A stretch of 64,000 nt of DNA from Symsagittifera roscoffensis (GCF_963678635.1 NC_087069.1:15720660-15784659), one strand, 5' to 3'. Numbered from the stretch's first letter, positions 34,985 through 46,500 are shown. The notes: generated by a model from the letters alone, not told the origin. Translations and numbers: made by a program.

Positions 34985-35880
34985 TACTAGTTAAGCATTA
35001 AGTTTATGAAGAAAATGAACAAAAAACACTACGAAAATACGCAATAAACCAAAAAACCCAATGCAAATCAGCACTTTATTCAAACTCAAGAGCTACAACC
35101 TTAACAGCTTATAACATCACAGCGAAGTTTTCAGAGAAAAAAGTACATTATTCCCAAGTCCAAATGGAAACAAAAATAGACTCTACCACGAATCCTTTTC
35201 CAAAACATTATCGAAAGGCTACTACGTCCTAACCCTGAAGATTGTAAAACCGAACTAAAACGGTTGAAGCTAACTACAAACAAAGGCACGAATCGTAAAT
35301 TAATATGTTTTTAGGTCTCTTCAGACTCTGCACATCAAGCAAAACTTGAAAGATCCCAAGGTCATATAAAATTAGACAATAAATACCCGTTCCACGGCGC
35401 ACACGGACATTTAACTTATGACCTACATGATTCAAATTGGATACAACGCATTGTAAAAATCAACCCGTCTTATTGTAAAGCAGACACAAAGAAATAAAGG
35501 ATAGCAAGATATAATGTTTTTTGATCCTGAAAATTCGATAAGAAAACGTACAAATAACACGGGATTTAGAAGACGACACTTTATTTAATCAAGGAATACG
35601 CTTACCTTGCAAAAACGATCAAGGTTATTGCGAACCTACAACTCGAACCCAGGCAACGAGAGTTTGATTACCTGAAGACACGTGTACCACACTTCAAAAT
35701 GCTAACATTCACGCAAGAATGAATAAATTTCATCAAAAATACTTCGCCCAAAAGATAAAGACAGAACGATATAGCAAGAATTTCACTGCTGAATAATACA
35801 TATTTGGTGCAACCCACTATGATATACACTTGGATATGAAATTCAATTACAAAAAAAAAGATTGTAATAATCCATCTAAT
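34985..35880 (+). pseudogene. Possible third (envelope-like) ORF of the Gypsy element, N-terminal to middle part
   Basis: A broken plus-strand frame shows EQKTLRKYAINQK (about 35010), KVHYSQVQMETKIDSTTNPF (about 35140), IKLDNKYPFHGAHGHL after a shift, and CKNDQGYCEPTTRTQ from 35608 followed by LPEDTCTTLQNANIHARM. Paired cysteines and the position in the element family suit an extracellular protein, but there is no decisive motif. The first part recurs as inserted fragments after integrase in both Gypsy copies. The ORF stops abruptly at about 35880, where the foldback element begins. Some Gypsy lineages have captured envelope genes; here this is inference. Confidence 0.35.
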
Positions 35881-36236
35881 TTCTTTCATTTACTTATGAA
35901 ATAATCAAAAATTGAAAAAAAAGTATACGGTTACTAAAGAATTTGCAAAAATCTTCTCAAACATTGAAGAGGATGTTTTGTTTCTTCTGATTTTCGAGAA
36001 GCTGCAAAAAGTTTTTCAAAATATTTAACAAGATGCAAAAAGTGTGTCACTTTTTTTCGACAAGATGCTAAAAATGGTTCAATTTTTCTTTTGACGTTAT
36101 GTGAAATATGTTTCATTTCTTCCTACAAAATTTAAAGAGTGTTTCAGTTTTTTTTCAAGGTGCGAAAAGTTTTTGAGTTTTTTTGACAAGATACAAGAAC
36201 CATCAAAAACCAAACAATATTTATTTTAAAAAATAT

Positions 36237-36740
36237 TCAATCAAAGAGCTGCCGAGCAGCAGAAGAGTTCTGTGGTTTCTCTATAGAACGCAGAGCTGGA
36301 CGAGGTTCCATCGACGGTGGTTGTTGTGTAGCTGGAGGCGTCATTGTTTCCAAAAAATTCTCATCTTCATCTATTGTGATGGGGTTTTCGGCTGATCACT
36401 TCTTCTCCTCCCGGGGAAAGAGGAATTTGTCGACTGGTTGAGCCATTTATCTAGAGTCAGGAGTGTCGTGGTTGTTCATTCCCACGTACTCAGCCACCTA
36501 CTCCATCATTTGCATTTCTCCAAGTTGGTTCTCTGTAATGGGTACTTGCATCATATGATGTTCGTTGAAATCCTTGCGCATCTTTTCTACCATGTGTCAG
36601 ACTTGGATTGGGATGTCCATTTCTGCCAGAAAAACTCCAGAGACTGTTTCTCGCCCTTGGATTTGTACTAGATCAGGCGAAAACTCTACAGAGTACATGA
36701 GGCTGCTGTTTCGCACTGAGAAGATCAATTTGAGCAATAA
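36237..36740 (-). pseudogene. Unrecognised protein-like frame in left foldback arm, four in-frame stops
   Basis: A single minus-strand frame runs without any frameshift from about 36740 to a final TGA at 36237-36239. It reads SVRNSSLMYSVEFSPDL, then QIQGRETVSGVFLAEMD, HMVEKMRKDFNEHHMM, ENQLGEMQMME, VAEYVGMNNHDTPDSR, MAQPVDKFLFPREEKK, and a Pro/Gln-rich end (TPPATQQPPSMEPRPALRS). Four stops interrupt it, in order TGA, TAG, TAA and TGA. Each is one C-to-T change from CGA, CAG or CAA, i.e. from Arg or Gln. I do not recognise the protein. The absence of frameshifts suggests either recent loss or constraint on the DNA. Confidence 0.5.
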
Positions 36741-37227
36741 AGTGAGGACAAGAGTAAAAACAAGAAAAATTTAGAGCTGAGAGAGGATGTAGGTGACGGT
36801 TATAAGTTGAAAATAAAAGATTTAGTGCTGAGTGAAGACGGAAGTTCAGTTGAAAAAAAAAGTCATTTTTAGTTAGAAGTGAGGGGTACCTTAAACTCGA
36901 ATGTGTGGGTTTAATCAATCAGGGTTGACTTTCCTGATTTGGATTGTAGTCGTGTTAGATACTTTTTGTGATCGGAATGATTAATTTTTGTGAAATTTTT
37001 TTGTGATTGGAAATGTCAATATGTAAAAAGTATCTAAATTGGAATTCTATAAATGAAAGCTGAAATCTGATTAGACACGACCACAATCCAAATAAGGAAA
37101 ATCAATTCTGATTGGTTAAACCCACACTTTCGAGTTGAATGTACCCCTCTTTTCTAACTATAATCAATTCATTTTCAACTAAACTACCGTCAATTACCTC
37201 CTCTCTCGGCACTAAATCCTTTAATTT

Positions 37228-37242
37228 CAACTTATATACCGT
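37228..37242 (+). promoter_or_regulatory. Possible TATA box of right-arm foldback ORF
   Basis: CTTATATACC lies 62 bp before the ATG at 37300. The left arm has CTTATAACC at the equivalent place, with one base pair fewer. An ATTGGTTAAACC (inverted CCAAT) lies near 37110. Support is positional only. Confidence 0.3.
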
Positions 37243-37299
37243 CACCTACATCCTCTCTAAACCTTTCTTTTTACTCTTTTCCTCAACTTATTGCTCAAA

Positions 37300-37672
37300 A
37301 TGATCTTATCAGTGCGGAACAGCAACCTCATGTACTCTGTAGAGTTTTCGCCTGATCTAGTACAAATACAAGTGCGAGAAACAGTCCCTGGAGTTTTTCT
37401 GGCAGGAATGGACAGCTCAATCCAAGTCTGACACATGGTAGAAAAGATGCGCAAGGATTTCAACGAACATCATATGATGCAAGTACCCATTACAGAGAAC
37501 CAACTTGGAGAAATGCAAATGATGGAGTAGGTGGCTGAGTACGTGGGAATGAACAACCACGACACTCCTGACTCTAGATAAATGGCTCAACCAGTCGACA
37601 AATTCCTAGAAACAGATTTTCACATTATGTCAAACAAAAATGAAACACTTTTCGAATCTTGTCAAAAAAAGT
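37300..37672 (+). pseudogene. Same frame in right foldback arm, three shared stops
   Basis: The frame starts at ATG 37300-37302 (AAAATG; the left arm has TTG here) and reads ILSVRNSNLMYSVEFSPDL and VRETVPGVFLAGMD. In-frame stops are TGA at 37429-37431, TAG at 37528-37530 and TAA at 37579-37581, at the same codons as in the left arm. After MAQPVDKFL the arm diverges and lacks the Pro/Gln-rich end. A TATATA at 37233-37238 lies 62 bp upstream of the ATG, so this arm keeps a plausible promoter. Confidence 0.45.
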
Positions 37673-38067
37673 GAAAAACTATTCGCATCTTGAAAAGAAA
37701 TTTCAAACACTTTTAGCAATTTGTTAACAAATTTCAAACGTTTTTTGCAGCTTCCTGAAAATCAGAAGAAATGTTCCATCTTGTTTAGAAGTTTGAAAAG
37801 GTTTTTGCAAATTCCTTAGTTACGTAATACTTTTTTCTTTTTAAAGTTTTTTGATTATTTCGTAAGCATATGAGACAAAACAGATGGATAATCAAAAAAT
37901 TTTAGATTTTTTCTTGAAAAATAGACACGAGCACTATTTCCAAATTCATAACTATCAAAAAATAATAATCAAAAAGCTTCAACGTATGGAAATTGCGATG
38001 ACTCATATTGTTTACTTCCATTTTCATTTAATCTCAAAACTCATTTCTCTCATTTCTCCTCATTTGA

Positions 38068-38595
38068 TCAGTTTGCTCTTCAACAATTTACTAAATTATC
38101 AAAAATCAAACAAGAGTTGGGAGGTTTGTTTGGTTCCAAAACTTCTACAAGGAAAAAATTTATTTTGAACCGTGCTTTCAACTACTAAAAGTTATTGATT
38201 TGGGACAATTTGAAAAAGGCCAAAAAGTCTGTTTTAGTGAAAAAGAAGGAGGAGCATTATAGAAAATCCAGAATACCGTTAACCATGATGCTAAAAACTT
38301 TGGGCTCGTACCTGTATTTGAACCCAAATCTAGCCAAGAATCAAGTAAGAATCAGGAGCTCGACATCTGTAATAGAGTATATGATATAGCAACATACAAC
38401 ATGAGGAGGGTGTGTGTCACAATCAAGAAGCACAATGTTAACAAACCTCCATACATTCAGATTCGACTCTTCACTGGAAAAGTAAAAAAAGCAATGAGAC
38501 AAGTTGCTTATGTCCACCATACTTTAAGCGAATTCAAAGAACCGACCCAAATTTTGGAAAAATTTATGTATGTTGATCATTTTCATTTTCAGTAG
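38068..38595 (+). pseudogene. Array ORF, copy 1 (frameshifted)
   Basis: It has the same content as copy 3 but loses one A in the AAAAATC run near 38100, so the N-terminal part (37884-38168) is read in another frame. The shared TAG is at 38260-38262. The C-terminal part is clean at 38401-38595 and reads MRRVCVTIKKHNVNKPPYI, IRLFTGKVKKAMRQVAYV, HHTLSEFKEPTQILEK, ending in a stop after FHFQ. Family not recognised. Confidence 0.45.
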
Positions 38596-39728
38596 TGCTT
38601 TGTGAATTTTTGTACGTTTATTAATTGAAAAATTGTTGGTTCAAAATTATTTTTTTTTTGACTGAAGTGCACATTTAGCGCTAGGATATCTGAGGCAAAG
38701 TCAGACGAAAACAAAAATTTAATCAAAAAAGACATACAACACTATTCAATTATGAATTGATTTTCCAGCATTTGTTTAAGAAATTACACAGAATTTTTTG
38801 TAATTACTACCCTAATCAAAAGCTTAAAAAAATTTGTCTTAATTGAACAAAGTTACAAACAAAATGTATATTTAGTTGAAAACATTATCAAAATTTTTTA
38901 AATTTCTGAACTTCATTGGTTGTTTTCAATTTTTTTTGCCTTAATTTGAGGTTTTCATTGGCTATATTAATTTCCCTAAAACTACCTAGACTCTAAATAA
39001 GAGAAAAACATTTTATTGTGATTGTTATTACAAAATAAATAAATATGGTGCAACAATTCGAGCTTTTTCAAGTTTCTTTGCTTATTTCAGTAAGAAAAAT
39101 AATTCTATCAAACGGATTTTCAATGTTAAAGTTGGAATTTTATCAAAATTTAAGGTTGAACTATTACATAAAACTACAAGAGTGATGGACAGATGACGAA
39201 GATGGAGAATGTATTAGTTTTGACTTGTATGGAAACACAGAAAATTCAAAAGTTTTGTTGAAAAAATGAAGAGGAGAAATCAGAAAAGAAGAGTACTGTC
39301 AATTGTCTTAACAATTTCTTGTTTAAAATAATTAACTCAGATTTATAATTAAATATTTTTAAAACATCGACTAATTTTGCCCAGTTTTCATTTCAAAGTT
39401 TTCCTTGTTTAGTGCTTGTAAAACTGCTCATAGAGTAGTGCAATTTTTAGCAGATAATGGGAGTTGACTTAGTCAGAATTATGGTTTTCTACTGGTTTAT
39501 ATAAGGAAATGATAACAGACCTAGAAAAAATTTAAAAAAATATAAGTTTGACACATAGCAGCTGCCATTGAGAAGAATGATTTTTGCTGAGAATTCATAC
39601 AATAAATTCCATATTTGATACTACTTCCATATATGGAAATCGCGATGACTCGAATTGTTTACTTCCATTTTCATTTAATGTCAAAGTAATTTCTCTCAAT
39701 TCTCATCTGATCAGTTTGCTCTTCAAAA

Positions 39729-40301
39729 ATGTACTCAAGAAAAGGCACTAGTCCCAATCATAATGAATTATCAAAAAATCAAACAAGAGTTGGGAGGTTT
39801 GTTTGGTTCCAAAAACTCTACTAGGAGAAAACTTATTTTGAACCGTGCTTTCAACTACTAAAAGTTATTGATTTGGGACAATTTGAAAAAGGCCAAAAAG
39901 TCTGTTTTAGTGAAAAAGAAGGAGGAGCATTATAGAAAATCCGGAATACCGTTAACCATGATGCTAAAAACTTTGGGCTCGTACCTGTATTTGAACCCAA
40001 ATCTGGCAAAGAATCAAGTATGAATCAGGAGCTCGACATCTGTATTAGGGTATATGATATAGCAACATACAATATGAGGAGGGTGTGTGTCAAAATCAAG
40101 AAGCACAATATTAACAAACCTCCAAACATTCAGATTCGACTCTTCACCGGAAAAAGAAAAAAAGCAATGAGACAAGTAGCTTATGTCAACCATACTTTAA
40201 ACGAATTCAAAGAACTGACCCAAATTTTGGAAAACTTTATGTATGTTGATGATTTTAATTTTCAGTATTGCTTTGTGAATTTTCGTATGTTTATTAATTG
40301 A
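39729..40301 (+). pseudogene. Array ORF, copy 2 (two in-frame stops)
   Basis: The frame from ATG 39729 has stops at 39822-39824 (TAG, private to this copy) and 39933-39935 (TAG, shared by all three). The C-terminal part 40020-40301 is open for 93 codons (ELDICIRVYDIATYNMRRV, HNINKPPNIQIRLFTGKRK) and reads through the stop used by copies 1 and 3, ending FRMFIN. Family not recognised. Confidence 0.45.
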
Positions 40302-42523
40302 AATATTGTTGGTTCAAAACTATTTTTTTTTACTGAAGTGCACATTTAGCGCTAGAATATCTGAGGAAAAGTCAGACGAAAACAAAAATTTAATCAAAAA
40401 AGACTTGAAACACTATTCAATTATCAATTGCTTTTCCAGTATTTGTTTAAGAAATTACAGAGAATTTTTTTAATTACTACCCTTATCAAAAGCTAAAAAA
40501 AATATGTCTTGATTGAACAAAATTACAAACAAAATGTATATTTAGTTGAAAACATTATCAATATTTTTCAAATTTCTGAACTTCATTGGTTGTTTTCAAT
40601 TTTTTTGGATTAATTTGAGGTTTTGATTGGCTATATGAATTTCCCTAAAACTACCTAGACTCTAAATAAGGGAAAAACATTTTATTGTGATTGTTATTAC
40701 AAAATAAATAAATATGGTGCAACAATTTGTGCTTTTTCAAGTTTCTTTGCTTATTTCAGTAACAAATATAATTCTATCAAAAGCATTTTTAATGTTAAAA
40801 TTGGAATTTTATCAAAATTTAAGGTTGAACTACTACATAAAACTACAAGAGTGATGGACAGATGACGAAGATGGAGAATGTATTAGTTTTGACTTGTATG
40901 GAAACACAGAAAATTCAATAGTTTTGTTGATAAAATGAAGAGGAGATTTCAGAAAAGAAGAGTACTGTCAATTGTCTTAACAATGTTTTTAGTTAGAATA
41001 AGCAACTCAGACTTTTGATTAAATATTTTTAAAACATCGAATAATTTTGCCCAGTTTTCATTTTAAAGTTTTCCTTGTTTAGTGCTTGTAAAACTGCTCA
41101 TAGAGTAGTGCAATTTTTAGCAGATAATGGGAGTTGACTTAGTCAGAATTATGTCTTTCTACTGGTTTATATAAGGAAATGACAACTGACCTAGAAAATA
41201 TTTAAAAAATATAAGTTTTTGCTAATTTTTCGAAAACTTCAATTTAATAATATTCAACATTTTCAACCAAAAAATTTTACTTCAAAATAGAAATTCAGAG
41301 TTGAAACAGCAACCTTCAGTTATCAGGTTGAGAAAATCATTTGAATTTTTGGTATTAATTTTGCTTCAAATTAATTAATGTTCGTTCAAATTATACAATT
41401 TTCCATCTAAAATTCAGTTTTCAAGTAAAAATTGTTCAAATAGTATTAAGTTGGAAGATTGTAGATGAAGCAGAAACTGAGAAATCGCTAATTTTAGATA
41501 CAAACTCAATTTATTTCATTAGGAGTTTCGAATTGAAGTTTCTGAAATTAAGCTAATATTGAAAAATTAAATGAGAAAAATTCAACATAAAAGCGTAATG
41601 TTTGGAAAACTTTTTATCATTTGATATTTTAGGTAAATTTATATGAAGTTTCAGGTGTTTTGAGGACTTTTTTGCAAAAAAAACTCAACTCTGACGTCTT
41701 TTGGAAAATGATGCATGAAGCATGAATCAAATAATTTAATTTCAAGATCTACATTTCATTGTTTTGGTTGAAAAACAAAAAAAAATGATTTAGAAAGATT
41801 TTTAGGGAAAATAATGTGGATATTGCTGAAAGTTTCTAATCAAATTTCAATTAGACACACAGTAAAAATTTCAATTAGACACACAGTAAAAATTTGTTCT
41901 GGTTAGCTTCAAGTTTTTTTTTCAATTAGAAAATTTGATAGAACTATAGAGTTTTCTGCTTAGTAAGTTTCGCAAAATATTGCTTATTAAATTCAGTTAA
42001 AACAGCTTGTACCTTGATTTGCTTTCCCAACTCCATTTTTAAAGAATTAATTTTTAGAATTTTTCAAATGTTGCAGAAAAGTTGAACTAAGTTCCCTTGC
42101 GTATTTCTACTTCCGAAGGTTTTCAGGTTAAAAATAATAGAGCAGCTCTTAATTTATGATATGGAACCAAGTTTAAAACACAGTTTTAAACTCTCAGTTT
42201 ATACACGTGCTTTCGAAGGCTTTCAAAAGCAGCAATTCTTTCTCAATTAGGCATTTTTGAGAAATTTTCCGACAAAATTCAAGAAAAGAAACCCATTTAA
42301 TAAATGTTTTTTACCGTAATCTGAAAAAGAGCTGGGAAGAGTTTGACACATAGCAGCTGCCATTGAGAAGAATGATTTTTGCTGAGATTTCATACAAAAG
42401 ATTCCATATTTGATACTACTTCCATATATGGAAATCGCGATGACTCGAATTATTTACTTCCCTTTTCATTTAATGTCAAAGTAATTTCTCTCAATTCTCA
42501 TCTGATTAGTTTGCTCTTCGAAA

Positions 42524-43063
42524 ATGTACTCAAGAAAATGCACTAGTCCCAAACATAAAGAATTATCAAAAAATCAAACAAGAGTTGGGAGGTTTGTTTG
42601 GTTCCAAAACTTCTACAAGGAGAAAACTTATTTTGAACCGTGCTTTCAACTACTAAAAGTTATTGATTTGGGACAATTTGAAAAAGGCCAAAAAGTCTGT
42701 TTTAGTGAAAAAGAAGGAGGAGCATTATAGAAAATCCGGAATACCGTTAACCATGATGCTAAAAACTTTGGGCTCGTACCTGTATTTGAACCCAAATCTA
42801 GCCAAGAATCAAGTATGAATCAGGAGCTCGACATCTGTAATAGAGTATATGATATAGAAACATACAACATGAGGAGAGTGTGTGTCACAATCAAGAAGCA
42901 CAATGTTAACAAACCTCCATACATTCAGATTCGACTCTTCACTGGAAAAGTAAAAAAAGCAATGAGACAAGTTGCTTATTTCCACCATACTTTAAGCGAA
43001 TTCAAAGAACTGACCCAAATTTTGGAAAACTTTATGTATGTTGATCATTTTAATTTTCAGTAG
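42524..43063 (+). pseudogene. Array ORF, copy 3 (one in-frame stop); best preserved
   Basis: From ATG 42524 a single frame of about 180 codons runs to the stop at 43061-43063, broken only by TAG at 42728-42730 (codon 69). It reads RKCTSPKHKELSKNQTRVG, FVWFQNFYKEKTYFEPCF, LLKVIDLGQFEKGQKVCF, then after the TAG NHDAKNFGLVPVFEPKSS, ELDICNRVYDIETYNMRRV, IRLFTGKVKKAMRQVAYF and KELTQILENFMYVDHFNFQ. It is basic and has no signal peptide or membrane segment. I do not recognise a domain. The TAG could be an old nonsense change, a readthrough site, or the end of an unrecognised intron (TTATAG resembles an acceptor). Confidence 0.5.
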
Positions 43064-45299
43064 TGCTTTGTGAATTTTTGTACGTTTATTAATTGAAAAA
43101 TTGTTGGTTCAAAATTATTTTTTTTTGACTGAAGTGCACATTCAGCGCTAGGATATCTGAGGCAAAGTCAGACGAAAACAAAAATTTAATCAAAAAAGAC
43201 ATACAACACTATTCAATTATCAATTGATTTTCCAGTATTTGTTTAAGAAATTACAGAGAATTTTTTTAATTACTACCCTTATCAAAAGCTAAAAAAAGTT
43301 TGTCTTAATTGAACAAAGTTACAAACAAAATGTATATTTAGTTGAAAACATTATCAATATTTTTTAAATTTCTGAACTTCATTGGTTGTTTTCAATTTTT
43401 TTGCCTTAATTTGAGGTTTTGATTGGCTATATTAATTTCCCTAAAACTACCTAGACTCTAAATAAGGGAAAAACATTTTATTGTGATTGTTATTACAAAA
43501 TAAATAAATATGGTGCAACAATTCGAGCTTTTTCAAGTTTCTTTGCTTATTTCAGTAAGAAAAATAATTCTATCAAACGCATTTTCAATGTTAAAGTTGG
43601 AATTTTATCAAAATTTAAGGTTGAACTACTACATAAAACTACAAGAGTGATGGACAGATGACGAAGATGGAGAATGTATTAGTTTTGACTTGTTTGGAAA
43701 CACAGAAAATTCAATAGTTTTGTTGAAAAAATGAAGAGGAGATTTCAGAAAAGAAGAGTACTGTCAATTGTCTTAACAATGTTTTTGCTTAGAATAATTA
43801 ACTCAGATTTACATTTAAATATTTTTAAAACCTCGACTAATTTTGCCCAGTTTTCATTTTAAAGTTTTCCTTGTTTAGTGCCTGTAAAACTGGTCATAGA
43901 GTAGTGCAATTTTTAGCAGATAATGGGAGTTGATTTAGTCAAAAGTATGGTTTTCTACTGGTTTATATAAGGAAATGATAACTGACCTAGAAAAAATTTA
44001 AAAAATATAAGTTTTTGCTAATTTTTGAAAACTTCAATTTAATAATATTCAACGTTTTCAACCAAAAAATTTTACTTCAAAATAGAAATTCAGAGTTGAA
44101 ACAGCAACCTTCAGTTATCAGGTTGAGAAAATCAATTGAGTTTTTGGTATTAATTTTGCTTCAGATTAATGAATGTTCGTTCAAATTATACATTTTTCAT
44201 TTTTCCATCTTAAATTCAGTTTTTAAGTAAAAATTGTTCAAATAGTATTAAGTTGGAAGATAGTAGATGAAGCAGAAACTGAGAAATCGCTAATTTCAGA
44301 TACAAACTCAATTTATTTCATTAGGAGTTTCGAATTGAAGTTTCTGAAATTAAGCTAACATTGAAAAATTAAATGAGAAAAAATCCAACATAAAAGCGTA
44401 ATGTTTGGAAAACTTTTTATCATTTGATATATTAGGTAAATTTATATGAAGTTCAGATGTCTTGAGGACTTTTTTGCAAAACAAACTCATCTCCGACATC
44501 TTTTGGAAAATGATGCATGACGCATGAATCAAATAATTTGCTTTCAAGATCTACATTTCATTATTTTGGATGAAAAACAAAAAAAATGATTCAGAAAGAT
44601 TTTTAGGGAAAATAATGTGGATATTGCTGAAAGTTTCTAATCAAACTGAAACTTTAGCAGAATCAGTTGTAAGATCTCCTATTTTTTTGAATCTCAACTT
44701 GAAAAATTTCAATTAGACACACAGTAAAAATTTGTTCTGGTTAGCTTCAAGTTTTTTTTTTCAATTAGAAAGTTTGATAGAGCTATAGAGTTTTCTGCCT
44801 AGTAAATTTCGTAAAATATTGCTTAATAAATTCAGTTAAAACAGTTTGTACATTGATTTGCTTTCCCAACTCCATTTTTAAAAAATTATTTTTTAGAATT
44901 TTTCAAATGTTGCAGAAAGTTGAACTAAGTTCCCTTGCGTATTTCTACTTCCGAAGGTTTTCAGGTTAAAATTAAAAATAATAGAGCAGCTCTTACTTTA
45001 TGATATGGAACCAAGTTTAAAACACAGTTTTAAAATCTCAGTTTATACACGTGCTTTCGAATGCTTTCAAAAGCAGCAATTCTTTCTCACTTAGACATTT
45101 TTGAGAAATTTTCCGACAAAATTCAAGAAAAGAAACCCATTTAATAAATGTTTTTTACCGTAATCTGAAAAAGAGCTGGGAAGAGTTTGACACATAGCAG
45201 CTGCCATTGAGAAGAATGATTTTTGCTGAAAATTCATACAAAAAATTCCATATTTGATACTACTTCCATATATGGAAATCGCGATGACTCCCATTTAAT

Positions 45300-46500
45300 A
45301 AATATTTTGCAACAAAAGTGATAATTAATGGTTCCAAAAATTGTGTTTTTGTTGAAATAGCTTACTGTAGCAACTGAACAAGGGAACTTAACGAAAAAAT
45401 GTGCAATTTACATGGTAATAATTAGACGTTATCAGTTCTAATTTTATCTCTGCCAGCAAAATGTTCGTTCAATTGATACTATTTTATCCTAAATTCCCCA
45501 AAAACTGACTAAACTTCCTTGCAAAGTGAGTTCAATAGCGAAAACATGTAATAAATAAGATTACCTCAAAAATCAAAAAAATTTTACGGAAAAATCTTGA
45601 AAATCATATTGTAGAAGGAACAGAGAGATAATCATCAGTTTTGTAGAATATTTTGTTGAATATCATACAATCTAGGATAATTTTAAGAAAAATTTACCCC
45701 TTTTTTTGAAAATTTTTGGCAAAAAGAAAATTACATTTTTCATCATTGATACGAAACATATTATTATAATAATGTTAAAAGCGTCTCAGAAGTTGTAATT
45801 TTTGTAAAATTTTGGGTTAATCTTTGAGAAAATCTGAGGAAGAGTTGGATCATGGAGTTTGATCTAGACATTTCAATGAATTTTGCTCTTTTTGTTCAAT
45901 TGAATTGAGATTCTTAGATGAATTCTCATTAAATTGAATAAAAAGCCAGTTAATTACCCAAATGAAGCGTTAATATGGAAAATTTTAGATAGACTCGACT
46001 AATTTCTTTCTCGAAATTAACGATTAATTACACTATTTTCCCAAGAAATCGGAAGTACCAATATTGATTCAGCTAATATGAGCTTTATATGTTCAGAGCA
46101 TTATATAAACCTCTTTTTAGCTAAAATTACGGTAATTTTATTGTTTTTCCATATTTTGAGAGAAAATCTATTTTTTTATTCAAAGTTTTATATCTTTGTC
46201 TCAACATGATGCTGATTGAAATAAAATTTGAGCTTAACTTTAAACTCTACAAGTAATTATATTTTTTTCAATTAGATTAGAAGCAACAAAAAACTAGCCA
46301 AATCTTTGAGATATCTGCAAAGTTTTACAAAAACATGAAATTTTTGCAAGTTTTTCTAAAAACTTTGAAATGTTTGCCATTTTTTTTCCAAAAACTTGAA
46401 ATTTTTCAAGTTTCAAAAGGTTTCAGCAAAAATTCAGCTAGATTAGGTACTGTTTGATAGATTAAGATTATCTAACAAAATAGTTGTTAAGCCAAATTAT
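45300..46500. repeat. Repeat unit d, inverted relative to the array at 59.2-64 kb
   Basis: Strings such as GACGTTATCAGTTCTAATTTTATCTCTGCCA, here split as GACGTTATCAGTTC and TTTATCTCTGCCA (45430-45460), GAGATAATCATCAG (45628) and TTAGATTAGAAGCAACAAAA (46271) are the reverse complement of strings repeated at 59.3-64 kb. No ORF is supported. It directly follows array B. Confidence 0.8.

Larger units (their letters stand above)
24914..35890 (+). mobile_element. Degenerate, rearranged Ty3/Gypsy-type retrotransposon (copy 2)
   Basis: Plus-strand order is: protease-RT spacer (24914-25400), RT (25600-26470), RNase H (26500-27010), spacer with a short duplication (27010-27950), integrase (27960-28790), third-ORF fragment (28800-28990), spacer (28990-29450), integrase N-terminus fused to RT (29520-29920), RT and RNase H (29900-30760), spacer (30840-31260), integrase (31260-32330) and C-terminal tail (to about 32690). 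Degenerate third-ORF-like frames follow to 35880. The gag side is cut off by the assembly gap. The same aberrant junctions occur in copy 1 on the minus strand. Stops and frameshifts are everywhere. Confidence 0.85.
35893..37868. repeat. Two-kb foldback element (long inverted repeat)
   Basis: The left arm starts ACTTATGAAATAATCAAAAA (about 35893) and the right arm ends TTTTTTGATTATTTCGTAAG (about 37868); the arms are inverted copies over almost their whole length and meet near 37000. Even the centre is self-complementary (TAGATACTTTTTG near 36957 and TAAAAAGTATCTA near 37024). The left arm has about 230 extra bases (about 36190-36420) that continue the ORF of the arms, so the right arm has lost them. 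Between 36421-36610 and 37418-37607 the arms are identical for 190 bp, while flanking parts differ clearly. It inserts at or next to the end of the Gypsy third-ORF remnant. Confidence 0.9.
37987..45290 (+). repeat. Tandem array B: three units of 1.65, 2.8 and 2.85 kb
   Basis: Units start at ATATGGAAATCGCGATGACT or a variant at about 37985, 39634, 42426 and (first bases only) 45272. Each contains the same ORF region, then a conserved non-coding part with ATTGGTTGTTTTCAATTTT, an AATAAATAAATATGG stretch and TTTATATAAGGAAATGA. The first unit is shorter because it lacks about 1.15 kb. Outside the array, the non-coding part recurs in inverted orientation at 60900-62130. Confidence 0.95.

Noticed and set aside
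38195-38389. 64-codon frame overlapping array ORF copy 1
   Set aside because: It is the +1 shadow of the array ORF, open only because of the frame in which the TAG is not read.
36237-43063. Stop-codon reassignment to explain in-frame TAG/TAA/TGA in the foldback and array ORFs
   Set aside because: The region also has true frameshifts, all three stop codons appear inside frames, and the clean peptide gene ends at TAA in both copies; decay is simpler.
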